Shown here piece by piece: positions 10,601 to 23,907 of a stretch of 64,000 bases of DNA. Below the pieces are notes generated by a model. That model worked only from the letters and a program-made list of their open reading frames with translations. It was not told the DNA's origin and searched no databases. The DNA comes from Zygnema cylindricum (Eukaryota; Streptophyta; Zygnematophyceae; Zygnematales; Zygnemataceae). How positions within the stretch are numbered: position 1 is the first letter of the stretch; each line of letters opens with the position of its first letter. The stretch spans positions 252,671-316,670 of the forward strand of contig JBBHKE010001198.1 of NCBI GenBank assembly GCA_037447655.1. Reading direction: 5' to 3'. A program made the translations under genes and the position numbers.

Positions 10601-13161
10601 AGATGGAGTTGCTCAATGACAGCTGCACTGTTGTAAATTGACTTTTCTCTTTCTCCGTATTATCATAAAATATTGTTGGTTGTCTGTCGCCCTTGCACAT
10701 ATTTTTTCGTCTTATTGCCTGTTGAGATTTGCCACGTGCACTACTATCTTCTGGTTTTTGTGTCGCCTCCCAGTGATAAAAGCTTGGGATAATTTTAGTT
10801 TAGTTGAGATTAATTTATTTAGTTGCGACTGGTTTAGTTCGGTTGGGCTGGGAGCTAGTGGGTTAGTTTACTCGGATTGAATTTACTCAAGTTGGTATAG
10901 AAGGGTTTAGTTTTTTTAGGTTCTAAGCTTGACTGACGGTACAGAGATGAGATGAGCTTATGGCGAAGTGGACAATTTTGTTTGTTGTGCAGCTTTCCTC
11001 TTCAGGATGATGTGATTCAGTTTGTCATAGCAAAGGCATTAAGCCAACTGAAGAGGAATAGGAAAACATTGGTGGTAGTCGGTTCCTACAGCATTGGAAA
11101 GGAGAGAGTTTTCCTTTCACTTGCCGAAGCCATGAAGGTGAGTGGTTTTTCTGTTTTCTTGAGAGATTTATAGAATTTGTTAAAAGTGGAAAGTTTGAGA
11201 GAGGTGTATAATGTGAGTGCTGGCATGCAATGCTTTGAAATTTTGTTGGCTGTGAGAAGCACATAAAACTATAGGAAGGAGAAGCTTCAAAATGGTGTTA
11301 CGGTTTAAGAAGAATTCATGTATGTTGTTTAACATTAAAGGAAGACATAGATTTGCTTTTCCATTTTGTCTGTAATTTGTGTACACCAAACGGACATTCA
11401 TCTTGTGTTCATGAGCTCAGTAATCTCGTTACTCTTCTCCATTTCAACGAACGCTTTGATACGGAGTAGATTACCTCTTTCCTTAGCCAGGGACTTCCTT
11501 TGGGCTATATTCTTTATTCCGAGGCTATGATTAAGCACAATGCTAACTTATAAGTTCAGGCATTGGTGAAGTAAGTTCTTACTATATGTGTTCTTGGCAT
11601 GAGTATCGCAAAATCAGGTGGGCATATATGTCGATAGAAGGAGACAACGAGTTTTGGAAGCGTTGAATTGGCCAGAACTATCATGTAGACTGACAACGAA
11701 TGGTACTTCCACACCTCTTCACGTCCTCCCTCTTGGATGCCTTAATCCGCAAGTGAGTCACTACAATTTCCAACACATTTTGACTTTATTATTATTATTA
11801 ATGCTATTACATGCATATGCTTCTTTTTATAGACTTCGCTGCTTTTAATGTTTGGTGTAACCAGTATAAAGTTCGGTTTCACCCAAGGATTCTGGTAAAA
11901 CAAAGGGGGAGACAAACAAACTAAAGTCTTTGGTGAAACCAAACAGAGGGAAAACGCTGTAGCACCGAACCTTTGGAAGCGAAGTGTCTGGTGGAACCTC
12001 ATATTTGGCTCAAGAGCTTGGATTCATTTTTCTTTACTGAAGCAGTGAGGTTGGGGCTTGTACCAGAAGCTGATGGCGCATATGAAGTCATTTGGTTCGA
12101 TGCACGATACGGTGCTTGCTTTTCGACCAACAGGTAGTGTATGTGTGAGAGAGAGAAGGGGGAGAGAGTGGGAGACGGGAAGAAAGGAATGAGGGAATGA
12201 GGGAAGGAGGGAGAAATGAGGGAAGGGAGGGAAGAAGGAAGGGATAAAAAGAGAGGCGAGACGGGGAGGGAGGAGGGGAAGGAATTGTAAGGAAATTGAA
12301 ATAACACCCGAATTGAACAATGCATCAGTAGTAGAATTGCAGGGCTTTTTGTATTTGAGAAACTGGCTACACATATTGGAAGACCACGTTTGGCCCTTTT
12401 CTCAAGTCTGCAATATATTTTCTAATCCACATAAAAAGCCATGCACCTTTTAGACTCAAACTAATCCACATTAAGTATTTCTTCGAAGTTGTAATATTAC
12501 ACCCTAAAGCTATTATGTATTATTTATTATGATTGGTCTGATAGCAATAATTATGGATGGTTTGCGAGATGTATAGGAGAACGGACATGGACGAATAGTC
12601 CAGAAAACAAATCGTAGCTGAAGGTTTAAATTAATGTAAACTCACATATTTAAACATTTTCCTGCAGGATGGACGTATAATGAAAAAGTGGGAACGCATT
12701 TGGAACTTATAAAACCGAGGATAAGTGGTGTTGTTTCTGTATATGGTAGGCCAAAAGACAGAAAACTTGTTTTGGAGCATCTTTATTGTTTTTTATACAG
12801 GATACGCGATAAAGATGTTTGTTTTCCAATTTTAATTCTTTGTCTTATTGCGATAGACCTTTGGTTCTTGGGGTTGAGCAGGTGTGCCATATAGCGAACA
12901 TTCGAGTTTCACGGAGCTTCGGGAGTTTGTTCAGGTACACTGGAATGGAGAAATTTTAACTTTTGAGGCAAACAACTTTTGCATGTGTGGTTGCTCATCC
13001 TTGCAAAGTTTTCCTGCAAAAGTTGCAAAAAAAATATTAATTTATTGTTTCTGTTTTGGCAGTTTTTGCGGCCGGGACGTATCATTCCCACGGTCAATGT
13101 TGGTAATCCTGCGGAAAGAGAGAGAATGCAGAGCTGCTTAAAGGATTGGCTAAATTTATGA
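7618..13161 (+). CDS. SNM1: SNM1/DCLRE1-type DNA crosslink repair exonuclease (9 exons)
   Basis: Exons: 7618-8977, 9530-9710, 10124-10363, 10993-11137, 11618-11752, 12067-12133, 12668-12745, 12882-12934, 13063-13161; all junctions GT-AG, giving 785 residues. The C-terminal half is a metallo-beta-lactamase/beta-CASP nuclease. It shows HFHSDH (His477, His479, Asp481, His482), ANHCPGAA (His539), HTGDFR (Asp561), [33 protein letters not shown] and PYSEHSSF (His742). Known relatives trim DNA 5' ends at interstrand crosslinks in the nucleus. The first exon encodes about 450 low-conservation, serine- and acid-rich residues with two PCNA-binding (PIP)-like motifs, QGTLLGFL (333-340) and QRSISSYF (359-366). 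No UBZ zinc finger was recognised. The start is the first ATG after an in-frame TAG at 7609; an upstream non-coding exon is possible. Confidence 0.95.
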
Positions 13162-14259
13162 CGGGCAGTAGGACATATGTTGAGATTCTTTTCACTTACT
13201 CTGGCATAGGCCATAATATGGCTTATTATCATGGGAGGCTCGACAGTGCTTATGTGCAAATTATGAATGTGATGCCTCGTGTATTTGCTCGAAAACATTG
13301 TTAACGTTTTTTTTTTCAATTTTTGGCTAATTTTGTATAATTCGACCAGCGTATACCTTTCTGACATACAGCAGGGATATAATGTAAAATACAATGTTCA
13401 CCATGAAAGACACTAATGAGTGTAGGGTGTACAGTGGACTGTACTAATGTTAATGTGGATTTGGGTGTTTTTCATCATTCATTAGTTTCAGTACATGGAT
13501 TCGGGAAGCACCAGACCGCGCCGAAATGAGAATTGCAGGTTATTTTTTTCCGTTAAAGTTCTAGTATCTAAAGTTCCTCATCGTGATTGAAATGTACCTG
13601 TAAAAACTCAGTGACTGTCATCCCACTTGATGCTTCAATTAGCTGTATGTGTAGACTTTCGATTTGAAACCAGTTCATTGAAGCCTGTATCTTCAGACAG
13701 CTCAACAGAGGCAGCAATCCAGACTATATCATATCAGGTTCAACACAATGGAAGCGCATTCCAACAAGTTTCCTGGCTGAGCTATCCCGCTAGCTTGCTA
13801 AACAACCACTGGCGGCGCAAAAGGAATACCCCAGTGTTGAAACAAAAACTGGTAGAGTATCTTCTCCAAATGTCAAGATTTCCTTGACAAAAAACAGATG
13901 TATTAGCAACCTAAGCCAAAAGACATCAAAAGTGTAAAGACGTAAAACCCATACCATTAATTTTGGAATAATGCAAATAAATAATTGAAAGAAGCTGTTT
14001 TACTTTTGTCCATGACAGTAGTCTGATATGTACATTGCCATTGTCCCGCTGATCAGGTGGTGCTGCTGAATGTCCCCAACACTAACGATTACCACCATCC
14101 ACTACTTTCTATGGGGGCACTATGCGACCGGTTTCTGAGAATGTTGCAAAGACACAGGATATAAGGCGACTATCATCTAAGGCAGGTAAAACCGCATAGA
14201 AACTGCTGTATAAAGGAGAGTTTATGCTTTGCAACTACCCAATTTTCCCTAAATCTGGC
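13162..14259. other. Tail-to-tail 3' region between SNM1 and ALDH6
   Basis: About 1.1 kb between two convergent stop codons. It holds an AATAAA at 13976-13981 and an 86-codon open frame at 13627-13887 (+) without recognisable similarity. Probably untranslated 3' sequence of both genes. Confidence 0.5.
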
Positions 14260-17200
14260 CTAAGCTTTGTGTGCATTGGGAAAAGTTGTAACGACTCCGG
14301 ATGAAATGTCACTGTCCTTCCACAACGTTGTGACAGTTTTAATCTGTGTGTAGAAATGTACACCTGCCTTGCCTGCATAGAAAAACCCATGTACCATGGA
14401 TGACAAAAGCAATCCAGTGGTCAGCCCGCGATCCCATAAAAAAAAACACTTTACGGTTGCAAACATTGTAAACTGTTATTAGCGTTAATAACACTTAATT
14501 TGATGCTGGTCATTTTCACCTTCTTTCAATGCCCACCATTTTCATCCTCTGACCACAAAATAGCGGTGATAATACTTAATGAATTTTCTTAACTTGATCA
14601 ATAGCCACATCAACTAGAACTCTATTAGAATCAGTAATACTAAAATAAACCCACGCTAAAAATCTATTTAATAACAATTCGCTGTGTGGTTGCCTGAAAC
14701 AGTCAAACAAATAGGAAAACTGACAACAGTGAGACCATGTGCTGTATACTTGTAGGCTATATTGTATATCCTTCTTAGAGTTCGGCGCAGTAAACTGTAG
14801 CCCTTGAACCTAAATTTGTATCAATAACACACTGTTTTTTCTTAACGCTGGTTCTTTGAACAGTTCAAAAACAGCCATGTCATTTAAAATTAAATAAAAT
14901 TAAAAGGAGGTAGGTGGAGATAAGGAGGCGGGAGGCTGCAGGCAGCAGGGTGAAGGAGGGAGGAGGATGGATGGAGGATGGAGGACAGGCGGTGGCAGGA
15001 GGGAGGATGGAGGAAACTAGACAAAGACAAGGAGTGGAGAGGGAGGAGGGAGGAATGAGGAGAGAGGTGGCAAGTGGGAGGTTAAGGGAAAAGGGAAGAT
15101 AGGGAAGGGAGGCGAAGGCAGGTGGGAGGTGAGAAAAGGGGAAGTTAGAAGAGGGAGGAGGAAGAGGAGGAGGGAGATTGATATTAACTTCTTGACTCAA
15201 CGATTTACAGAGTACTTACCATAGAAATTGAGATCCCCAGCAAACGAGGCTCTTGAGCCAGTGAAGGAAAAGAAAGGAAGTGGAACGGGAATAGGCACAT
15301 TTATGCCCACCTGTAAACAAGACAAGTCCTTATTGTAAATTCTATTCCAGGATGATATGCAAAAGTTATTATTTTGGTAGCGTTCACATCCCGTAAATCA
15401 TACACCATACAATGATCATAATCCCGACCAAATATTTTGACAAAACCCATATTGCTATTGCTAGAAATATAGCCTTCGAAATTGTAATGTGAGAGGACAC
15501 TGTTGAAAACATTGATTGATAGGTTTAAAATGCAACAAATGATAATAAAACATTTTCATTCCAGATTTTACACACTAAAGTGTGAGGCAGTAAACAGCAT
15601 TTCGCAGTAAAATTGGAACTCAAAAACGTAAAATATGCCCTAATTTTTGGCAAATTCTAAACAATGTGCTGAATGGTGCTGTGGGACGAACCTGTCCGGC
15701 ATCAATGTCGTGTTGAAACTTCCGGGCTGCGGCTCCAGACTTAGTAAAAATGGCCGTGCCATTGCCATATCTGCAGTAAAGGTAAGATTTAGTCATTGAC
15801 AGCTATGTTATCAAATAATCTTAGTGTAAAATCTGAAAAAGGGTTAATTTACAGTGGAGGTAAAATTAAGTCATTGGTAAACCGCACATCATAATTAGAG
15901 TCAAACATTTCTGGCAGTCGAAAGCGTTTAACTCTGTGATGGACCGTTGGAAGCTTTTTCTGAGGCAGGTAATCGACCCTTCGATCGTGACGTCACGATT
16001 GAAAATTGGAAATCTGTGTGACGAAAAAAAGTGTTTCGACTGCCTGAAAAATGTTTGACTCTAATAACGATGAGCACAGTAGTTATCCAGATAATTTAAG
16101 TGCAAAATCTGAAAGCGGGATAATCTGAGTGCAAAATCCTCAAATTGGTGAAGAAAATTAGTTCTACAATTAGTTGGAAAACATAGAGACTGCATGTCAG
16201 GTACACCGTGTATCGCTATTAGTGTTAATAATTTTTTCGCCAATTAAAACATCTTTTCTCCGTACACTCTTGTTCGATTTATAATTTGAGACCGTCAATC
16301 GGAAGCTGAGAATCTTACCTTTCAATAGCAACCGTCAGATCTAAAAACTGACATTTGTGTACGGAGAAAATATGTTTATAGAGACTAAAAAAACATTAAC
16401 ACTAATAACGATTCACGGTGTAGTACAAAATGGAGGCCAAGATTCTAGAAAGAGGAGAGAGATGAACTACTGAAATTGTAAAAGTGGCAGCGAAATTGGT
16501 ACAAGAAGAACATAAGTACGAGAGGAAAAGGTGAGAAATGCATAAACTAGTGACAAAGAAATGAGGAAAGTGGAAAGTGGTGAAGGACGACTAGTTCTGT
16601 ATTACTTGCATAATGGACCAGAAAGGAAAACTCGGGAAAAGCAGAATTAGAACATACGGATTTCTGTTTATAACTTGAATCGCGTCTTCCAAATTATCCG
16701 CCTGTGCAAATAAACAAGCCACCTGGTCAGAAAATTACATTATTGTGAATGTTTACATATTAGATTGAACTACCAACATTTCTTTTTCCCCATTGTTCTC
16801 TTTGATGACAACATAATAGAACATACTATTACATTCTAGCAACAATACGAGGGAACCTCAAGCACAGGAGTAAAATTCTCCTTTGTTTTCCTAAAATGTC
16901 TCACCTTCATAAGAAGCAAGACAGGTCCAAAAATCTCCTCCTGCATACCACAAAATAAAAAAGAAAAATGACATATATATTTGTTTGAAAGTGAAAATGC
17001 CATATATATTTTCTTGGTTTTCCATTTCTTCATGAGAGAACATTGATTGTATTTAAAAAAAAAAAAATGAACAGACCTTAAAGACACAAAAAATGTATTA
17101 AAAAAACATTTACATTCAAAAACGTGCAAAGACTTTGATTTATTGAGTTTACAAAGTTACATCCCTGCGTTTGATAATCCTCATGTTCTGAAATTTATAG

Positions 17201-20200
17201 CATCTTTTCTCCTATTGTTCTTCTCTCTACCTTTGGTGTAAATTATAATTGCTCTACTAAGAGCAAGATTAAAATGAAAAATCTCCCTGTAACTCTCCCA
17301 AGTCTCCCTTCACTAACCTTTGACCCCCTTCACTACCAACCCCACCAAGCCTGCCGCACCTTATAGCAAGTCATATCGGGCGTGACATCAGCGATAACGG
17401 TGGGACCCACAAAATTTCCGTTCTCGTAACCAGGAACCTTAGGAAAAAGAAGAAGAGAAGCAAGGCCATAACATAAAATCTCATTAAAAGTCCAAACCCC
17501 GCCCCCCAAAACAACAGACAGCAGCACATTGCCTCTGAAGGACAATTCATAGCATAAAAAAGCTGCCCACGGTCTCCAGAAGTCCATCTCCCACAGCAAC
17601 CAGTCCCGTTTTCTAACCTTAATGTCACGGCCATCAAGTAAAAGACGAGCTCCTTCATCAACAGCACTCTGAATGAGGTGGTGGACACGTTCTTTTGCCT
17701 GAGAGGATAAAAATGGTATTAAAAGTGGAAAGCGAGTGAGGAATTGAAGGTTAAAGGTCCATTCATTTGAAACAAGAATACAATGGAAAAAGGAAAAATG
17801 AAGAGGGAGAAAAGAGAGAGAGAGTGAAAGATAGTGAAGTTTGCAGGTGGACAGTTGGATCCGGATTGAAATAACAGGTCCAAGGTCAGCGTCTGCTTCC
17901 ACTCCTGCGTTTACTTTAAGATTTCGTGCACGCTCCACCAAACCCTCTTCCCTGTCCCGTAAGAAAATGAAAAAGAAGAAAAAACACACACGCACAGAAA
18001 ACAAAATATATATAAAAAAAACACAACCTCATCAGTGTATCATGGTATAGATCTTGATATGCAAGGCGTCAATATTTAGTCAACTCTACGGTGAGTTAAT
18101 TCATTCCAACTCTCACTTAGAGAACACTTAAGTAACTTCCTTCTCCAGTCTCACAACATCAACTAGAAAGCATCCAAGCAATATAATTTTAGGAGCAATA
18201 TACAACTTGTCTTTTATACCAGGCAGATACAATCATACGCCTCTCAGACGAGGCAATTAAAAGTTACATCTCAGAATCGACACCTCAACATCACATGGTT
18301 GCTTTAAGGTGTCTCTTCAAAACAGTTGAATTCTGAAGAAAAAACCTCAAAAGAAGAACATAAACTCGTCATCGTTATTAACGTCACACGAACTCTTTGA
18401 CGGACAATCGGAGGAAGAAAAAGTGCCAAAATACACAAACGACTTGCTGTGATTGTCAGACTTCAAAAAATGCTTCAACGTTAAAAAATAATCAAAAGTT
18501 TTGGAAGTCACGTAGGCCCGAAATACCATGGAAGATGGTTTGTGAAACTCACCATGGCTGTGAGTCTCCCACAAACACGGCGGTGCTTATGGCCATGCAG
18601 CGCTGCCCGGCTGCCCCCATGGAGGCGCCCACTAATGCATTCAGAGCAGCTTTTGGGTCCGCATCCGGTAATACCACTGCATGATTCTTGGCTCCCATGT
18701 TGCACTGCAGAACCAGACCAAAGTGGGAACATCCACGAGAATTTGCAAATAGACACACCAGATAGAGTTACCAAATATTATGGCTAAATAAACGAGACCA
18801 AAGGGAACATCACACCAAAAAGTAAAAAGAAATACTAACTAGAATCACCGAATATAATTACCAAATAAACCACACCAAAAAGGCAACACCAGAAATAAAA
18901 AACAGAAAGAGCAAGAAAAAATACCAAATAGGAATAGAATCACCAAATAAAATTACCAAAAGGAATCATGGACAAAAATTGTACCTCATTGTTCTCAATT
19001 AATGAATGAATTCACAGGAGAAAGAAATAGCAATACGAATAGGACGGCACAGCTTTAACATAAGTGGCAGAAAACTACAACGCTTTTGAAACCAGTATTA
19101 AACTACAGAACCGGAAGGGATTACCGAAATCACCAAAAAAAGTGTCCTTCTGTCCTCAATTAATGAATTCAAGAGACACACTAGTACCTATCTAGAACAC
19201 ATAGTTTTGAATTAAGAAGACAAAGACTTGGTTTCTTAGCTCCACATCACAGTACAAAACCAGGAAAAAAAAAAGGAAATACCAAGCAAATGAGCTTGGT
19301 ATCATCTGTGTGAACTTGGCATTTTTGGATCCATATACTTTCTTATTTCAAGCTTCATTTTACAAACTTTATTCTTATAACAATATTAAGTGATACATGT
19401 AAGGTTCTTACAAGCGCTTACTATACGCCAGGGTGTACTGTATGGATGACAAAAATAAGGTAAAAACTAGCACTTCAAATGCTTTCGCGTATGTCCAACG
19501 TGTGGGAGACCATCAATTTCATATTATTGATGTTGATATGGAGACTGTTCTATGATTATGTTTATTATACATTTTGTGGTCGAATCCATTAGAGAGTACA
19601 TATATCCAACAGACAGTCCAAATTTGGTGCAGCGAAGGACTCAGTCATCACAAAGGGTCAAAACTTGGACCCACGCAGAAATAAAATTTGCTAAATTCAT
19701 AATGACGCCACTGTGCAAAATTAATCTTAAATTTCACAGTTTCACAGAAAACAAAAATGGAACGCACTATTTCTAAAAACATACCTTAACCGATAACAAA
19801 ATAAGCAGAGTAAAACGAACTAAAGACCACTGGAAAATCACTAACACACAGTAAAAACTGAGGTAACTGCACTGGACAATGCGTAAGAGAGAGAAGTAGA
19901 AAATGGAACCGAGGGGAAAGAGAATGAGCTGACAATCGGAAGAGGGACAGGACAGACAAGGAAAGGACAGTGAAATACACAAGAGACTGACTCAGAGAAA
20001 AAGAAATGGAAAGAAGGGCGAAGGTGAGGAAGAAGCAAGTTCCCTAAAAGAACAAAACATCTCATTTCCAGATTCATGTTTTACCTGAACTCGTTTCCCA
20101 TTGGCTGCTGCTCGAGCATATATGTGACGACCTGCCTGTATGCAAAAACCCCTTCTAGACTGTCATTTTTTATTTATTTCTTCAATAGCTTACTGTAAAA

Positions 20201-21465
20201 GCAAACAATGAGCTCAAAATTTTATCTTTTTAATTTTTTTCGTATATATAACTTACTGTAAAAGAAAAAGGTGACCACAGAAACTACCTTATCTTCGCAC
20301 AGCACCACTATTTCCAGATTGTGCCAATCCTAGAATAAAATTGCAGGGAAGAAAAAGTAAAAAGTAAAAAATCTTAAATTTATGTACCCACGTTACATTA
20401 CCATCGATGGGGAGAGGAAAATGATGTAGCTCTGGCATTTAAAGGTATTGCAGATTAGGACAATTACAACCATACGAAATGGAGCAATTAGCCAAATCTA
20501 AGAGCAAAAAGAAAGAAGAAACCATCATGTGTTCATACGTTAATGCATCCACAAAGAAGAGTCAAATCGGACTCACCCGGTCAGAACCCACAAAAGATAT
20601 TGCCTTAATATCAGGGTGGTCGCATATCCTGTTCACCACTTCCTGCCCCCTAGGAAAACTTTATCACAAAATCAAACAATATGCTTTCGCAATTATAGAG
20701 CTCGACACTTTGGAAAAAAGTAAATATCATGCCCAAATAATGGCAAAAATCATCGAAGGCAAATATCCCTTAAATTTCTGAATAGCAAAACAGAGGGAAA
20801 ATCTTGTAGGAAAAACAAAATTCTTAAACAACATCATATTGTCCTTCAAAATGGTCATTTGAAAAAAAAACCTACGGTGGTTCCGTGGACAATATTGAGA
20901 ACACCAGGAGGGAGACCAGCCTCTAAAGCAAGCTCGGCCAATAAGACAGCAGCACCAGGGTCCTTCTCTGAAGGCTTAAGAACAAATGTGTTACCAGCCG
21001 TAACAGCAAATGGAAACATCTGCAAATAACTCATTTGAAAAGATTGTGTCATTTCAGCTTTCCAGGAACATAAACATAAATGCCGAACAGGCAAAGAAGC
21101 GGATAAGTGCTATAATTTGAAGCTACTATGTGGAGAAACAACAAAGCATGCATGCCAGAAAAGTTTCAGATTGGAGAAGGAAAGGTTATGTGCGATTTTC
21201 AGGAAAAACTCAGAGATTAACCACAGAAAGCCTAAAACGTTGAAGAAGAAATTCAGGGAGGAGACAGCTAGGAAAGTTGAAAGGCATACCCAAAGAGGGA
21301 TCATAGCTGGAAAATTAAACGGGCAGATTCCAGCGCAAACGCCGAGGGGTTGGCGAATGCTGTAAGTATCCATCCCCGAAGATACATTTTCTACAAGCTC
21401 GCCCATTTGGTACGCTGCCATACCACAAGCTTGCTCTACAACCTCTGCTCTTGACAACAGAGAGA

Positions 21466-21512
<47 letters not shown>

Positions 21513-23907
21513 AGAGAGGAGAGAGAGAGAGGCGGGATGCAAAAGCCACAAGACAATCAATGAGTTAAAACTGGTTACAAATTTTGCTAAGAAGTTAAGT
21601 TGTAAGAATAATGCAGAGGCGGCTTCCAGTATGGAGACTTGCATTACATACAGTTCAGTAAGAAGTAATAAGCATTTCAAATACAAAAAGTGTCATGTTC
21701 CCAGAGCTTACCTAGACCACGAAAGACATCTCCGCGAGCATCTGCAAGTGTTTTGCCTTGCTCAATGGTCACATTCAATGCCAGCTTTTCCTGTAAAATA
21801 ATCGCCCAAACCAATGAAAGCCAGCCACACACAGGTTAAGCAATAATCCTCACAAAAGACTTCAGACACCTGGCACTGTCCATTTACATCCTTTTGTCAC
21901 ATACAGAAAAAAACGGTGTAGCAACATTCCATAAGTGCTACTACTTGGATTCATGACATGATTCTTGTGTATTTGCATCCCACCATGTCTCGACGAATAA
22001 GTTCTTGAAGCTTTAGCATAACTCGCGCTCGAACAGGTACTGGAGTTTCCTTCCACTTAAGAAACGCAGTTTTGGCTGCCTCGACAGCAGAATCAAATTC
22101 CGAAGCAGTGCAAACTGGAAGGCGAGATATCACCTCTTGAGTGGCCTGTCACATCAGTCTACAAAACCTTGTCACAAGCGCTGACGTGTTATAAATAATG
22201 AAGTAGACATTTACGCCAAAATGAAATGCACAGAGGTAATCATAGAGTCAATTTTAGACAAAATGCATTTAGTGTGAATCACGTCAACAGAATGACGTGC
22301 CTATCCTGACTTTTGAAACAATGATAGTAAAATAATATAAAAGCTAACTAGTGAACTTAATATTTTGCGATTCAGATCGATGCAAACATTTAGTCTTTTT
22401 TGCTTGTATTACAGGGGCTGCTATCAGCATGACCAAACACAGTACTTGCATTGGTGATACTCCAAAATCAATATGATCATCTGCCCTTGATCCTTGATTG
22501 CTTGCGCTAAAAATTGGCCTATGCATCCATTCAATGTATTCCACCCAATTGAGAGACCTTAGAGGATTCAAAACAATTTGTCGGACAAAAAATCCTTCAA
22601 ACTGGTCTACATTACTTAAGGCCCTGTAATGGGATGATGATTTTATGGTTTCATAATCTGCATCATTTATCTCTTCCTTAAAAAGGTGCTAAATTTTTAC
22701 CGTACTTTGGATAGGAATAACAAGGGTTTGCTTTCATGTTTTGTGTTGAGGACTTCAAATTAAAACAAATCCAAAACTCCACTCAACCAAATCAGCTCCA
22801 GAAAAACTTACAGGGTTTGTCACGTCAATCCATTCAGTAGTTTCTGAGTCGGAGAACTTCCCTCCCACTAACAACTTCACTTTTGGCTGCAAAATTGCAT
22901 CATAAAGAACAATAGCAGCCAACAGCAACCATCACAAATAAATCAACTGTGGACCATGTGGAACTGGCTTCAAAAACCAGCCAAATCGCCTACATTCCAG
23001 TCATTATTGATACAGCTCTGGAATCTTAGTTCACTCATAGGGAAACTATAAGAGCCCTACAACTGACATTACTGGCAAAGTAATCATAGTATTCGTACAA
23101 AAAAGTGTACAACTTTGTAAAATTGGTACATTGTTACTGTACGACTTCGGTGATTACTGGCCAGAATCGGCCATAATCGCGTACATATCATTGCCCTGTT
23201 AATGCTTTCTCAAACAGGTGAGAGATACACACAGAAGAAATAGAAAAAAAGAGAAACTGTCCGTTGACCTAACAAAGTGGCAAGTTTTACTAACTGCAGA
23301 GCTACGTTACAAGAAAAACTTTGCTGGCAAACAGTAAACACTTTATAGGGTGCTGATTTTGTCTTAAAGTTTGTCTGCAAACAATAAACACTCTATACGG
23401 TGTTACTTTGACTCACCGGTTGAATTTCGGCATGGTCTGCGACTGCTGCAACTCCAGAAGAAAGAAAACGGACGAGGGAAGGAAGTTTGGCGGAATCTGT
23501 AGAAACCGGGGGCTGCCAACTTGATTGAAGCTGAAGAAAAAAAAAAAAAGAGCCAGATTCGAGCCAGAAAACAAGTGCAGAGCTAAATAGGTTAAGAAAA
23601 CGCAGTCATGGGAATACATTACGATAAGTTTAATTAGAACTCAAAACCGAGAGTAGTGCAATGAACGGACAAGGTGAAAAAATTCAGGGAAAGGAATGTG
23701 ATGAGACTCAATTGATTGGCAAATGTTATTGAGACTGATGATAAACGAGCAGAAAAATGCAGAATAAGCTAACGCTTTAGCTAAAATTGACACAAGTTGT
23801 GACACAGGAACAACTACCTGCCCTCTCAAAGGAGGCTGCGCAGATGAGACAAAACTAGCAGCGTAGCGAAGCGCACGGTATGTGCCGGCACGTTTCACAG
23901 CCTGCAT
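14260..23907 (-). CDS. ALDH6B2: Methylmalonate-semialdehyde dehydrogenase, ALDH6 family (18 exons)
   Basis: Exons in transcript order: 23907-23818, 23530-23417, 22886-22812, 22145-21984, 21790-21712, 21444-21290, 21019-20876, 20642-20577, 20135-20085, 18704-18553, 17951-17876, 17698-17618, 17437-17360, 16940-16905, 16701-16658, 15770-15692, 15310-15220, 14372-14260; about 561 residues. It converts methylmalonate and malonate semialdehydes to acyl-CoA with NAD+ in mitochondria (valine and pyrimidine catabolism). The N-terminus ([18 protein letters not shown]) looks like a mitochondrial presequence. Diagnostic blocks are [67 protein letters not shown] with catalytic Cys348, [12 protein letters not shown] (a 36-nt micro-exon) and [17 protein letters not shown]. 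The donor of the exon at 17951-17876 is uncertain (see findings). The C-terminus extends past KTVTTLWKD with an unconserved tail. Confidence 0.96.
14905..15190 (-). repeat. Polypurine/polypyrimidine tract in ALDH6 intron 17
   Basis: Nearly all purine on the plus strand (AGGGAGGAGG-like units), so pyrimidine on the coding strand, just upstream of the last exon. Open frames here are repeat artefacts. Confidence 0.8.
15879..16083. mobile_element. MITE-like element M6 in an ALDH6 intron
   Basis: The left end carries ACCGCACATCATAATTAGAG and the right end CTCTAATAACGATGAGCACAG, imperfect inverted repeats of the same terminal type as M1. The interior has a second inverted pair (CAGTCGAAAGCG and CGACTGCCTG). 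About 205 bp, in the intron between 15770 and 16658. The boundaries are approximate. Confidence 0.6.
16202..16422 (+). mobile_element. MITE-like element, family M5, copy in an ALDH6 intron
   Basis: 221 bp. The left end TACACCGTGTATCGCTATTA pairs with the right end TAATAACGATTCACGGTGTA. The TA dinucleotides at both ends fit a TA target duplication. The interior shares AAAACATCTTTTCTCCGT-like words with copies at 33726, 38770, 45045 and 57880. Confidence 0.75.
21459..21535 (-). repeat. (GA)n microsatellite in ALDH6 intron 5
   Basis: About 75 bp of GA repeat on the plus strand, pyrimidine on the coding strand, a few tens of bases upstream of the acceptor of the exon at 21444. Confidence 0.9.

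Noticed and set aside
13627-13887. 86-codon plus-strand frame as a further SNM1 exon
   Set aside because: SNM1 already ends in a natural C-terminus at 13161, and there is no in-frame donor before that stop; the frame has no similarity to SNM1 relatives.
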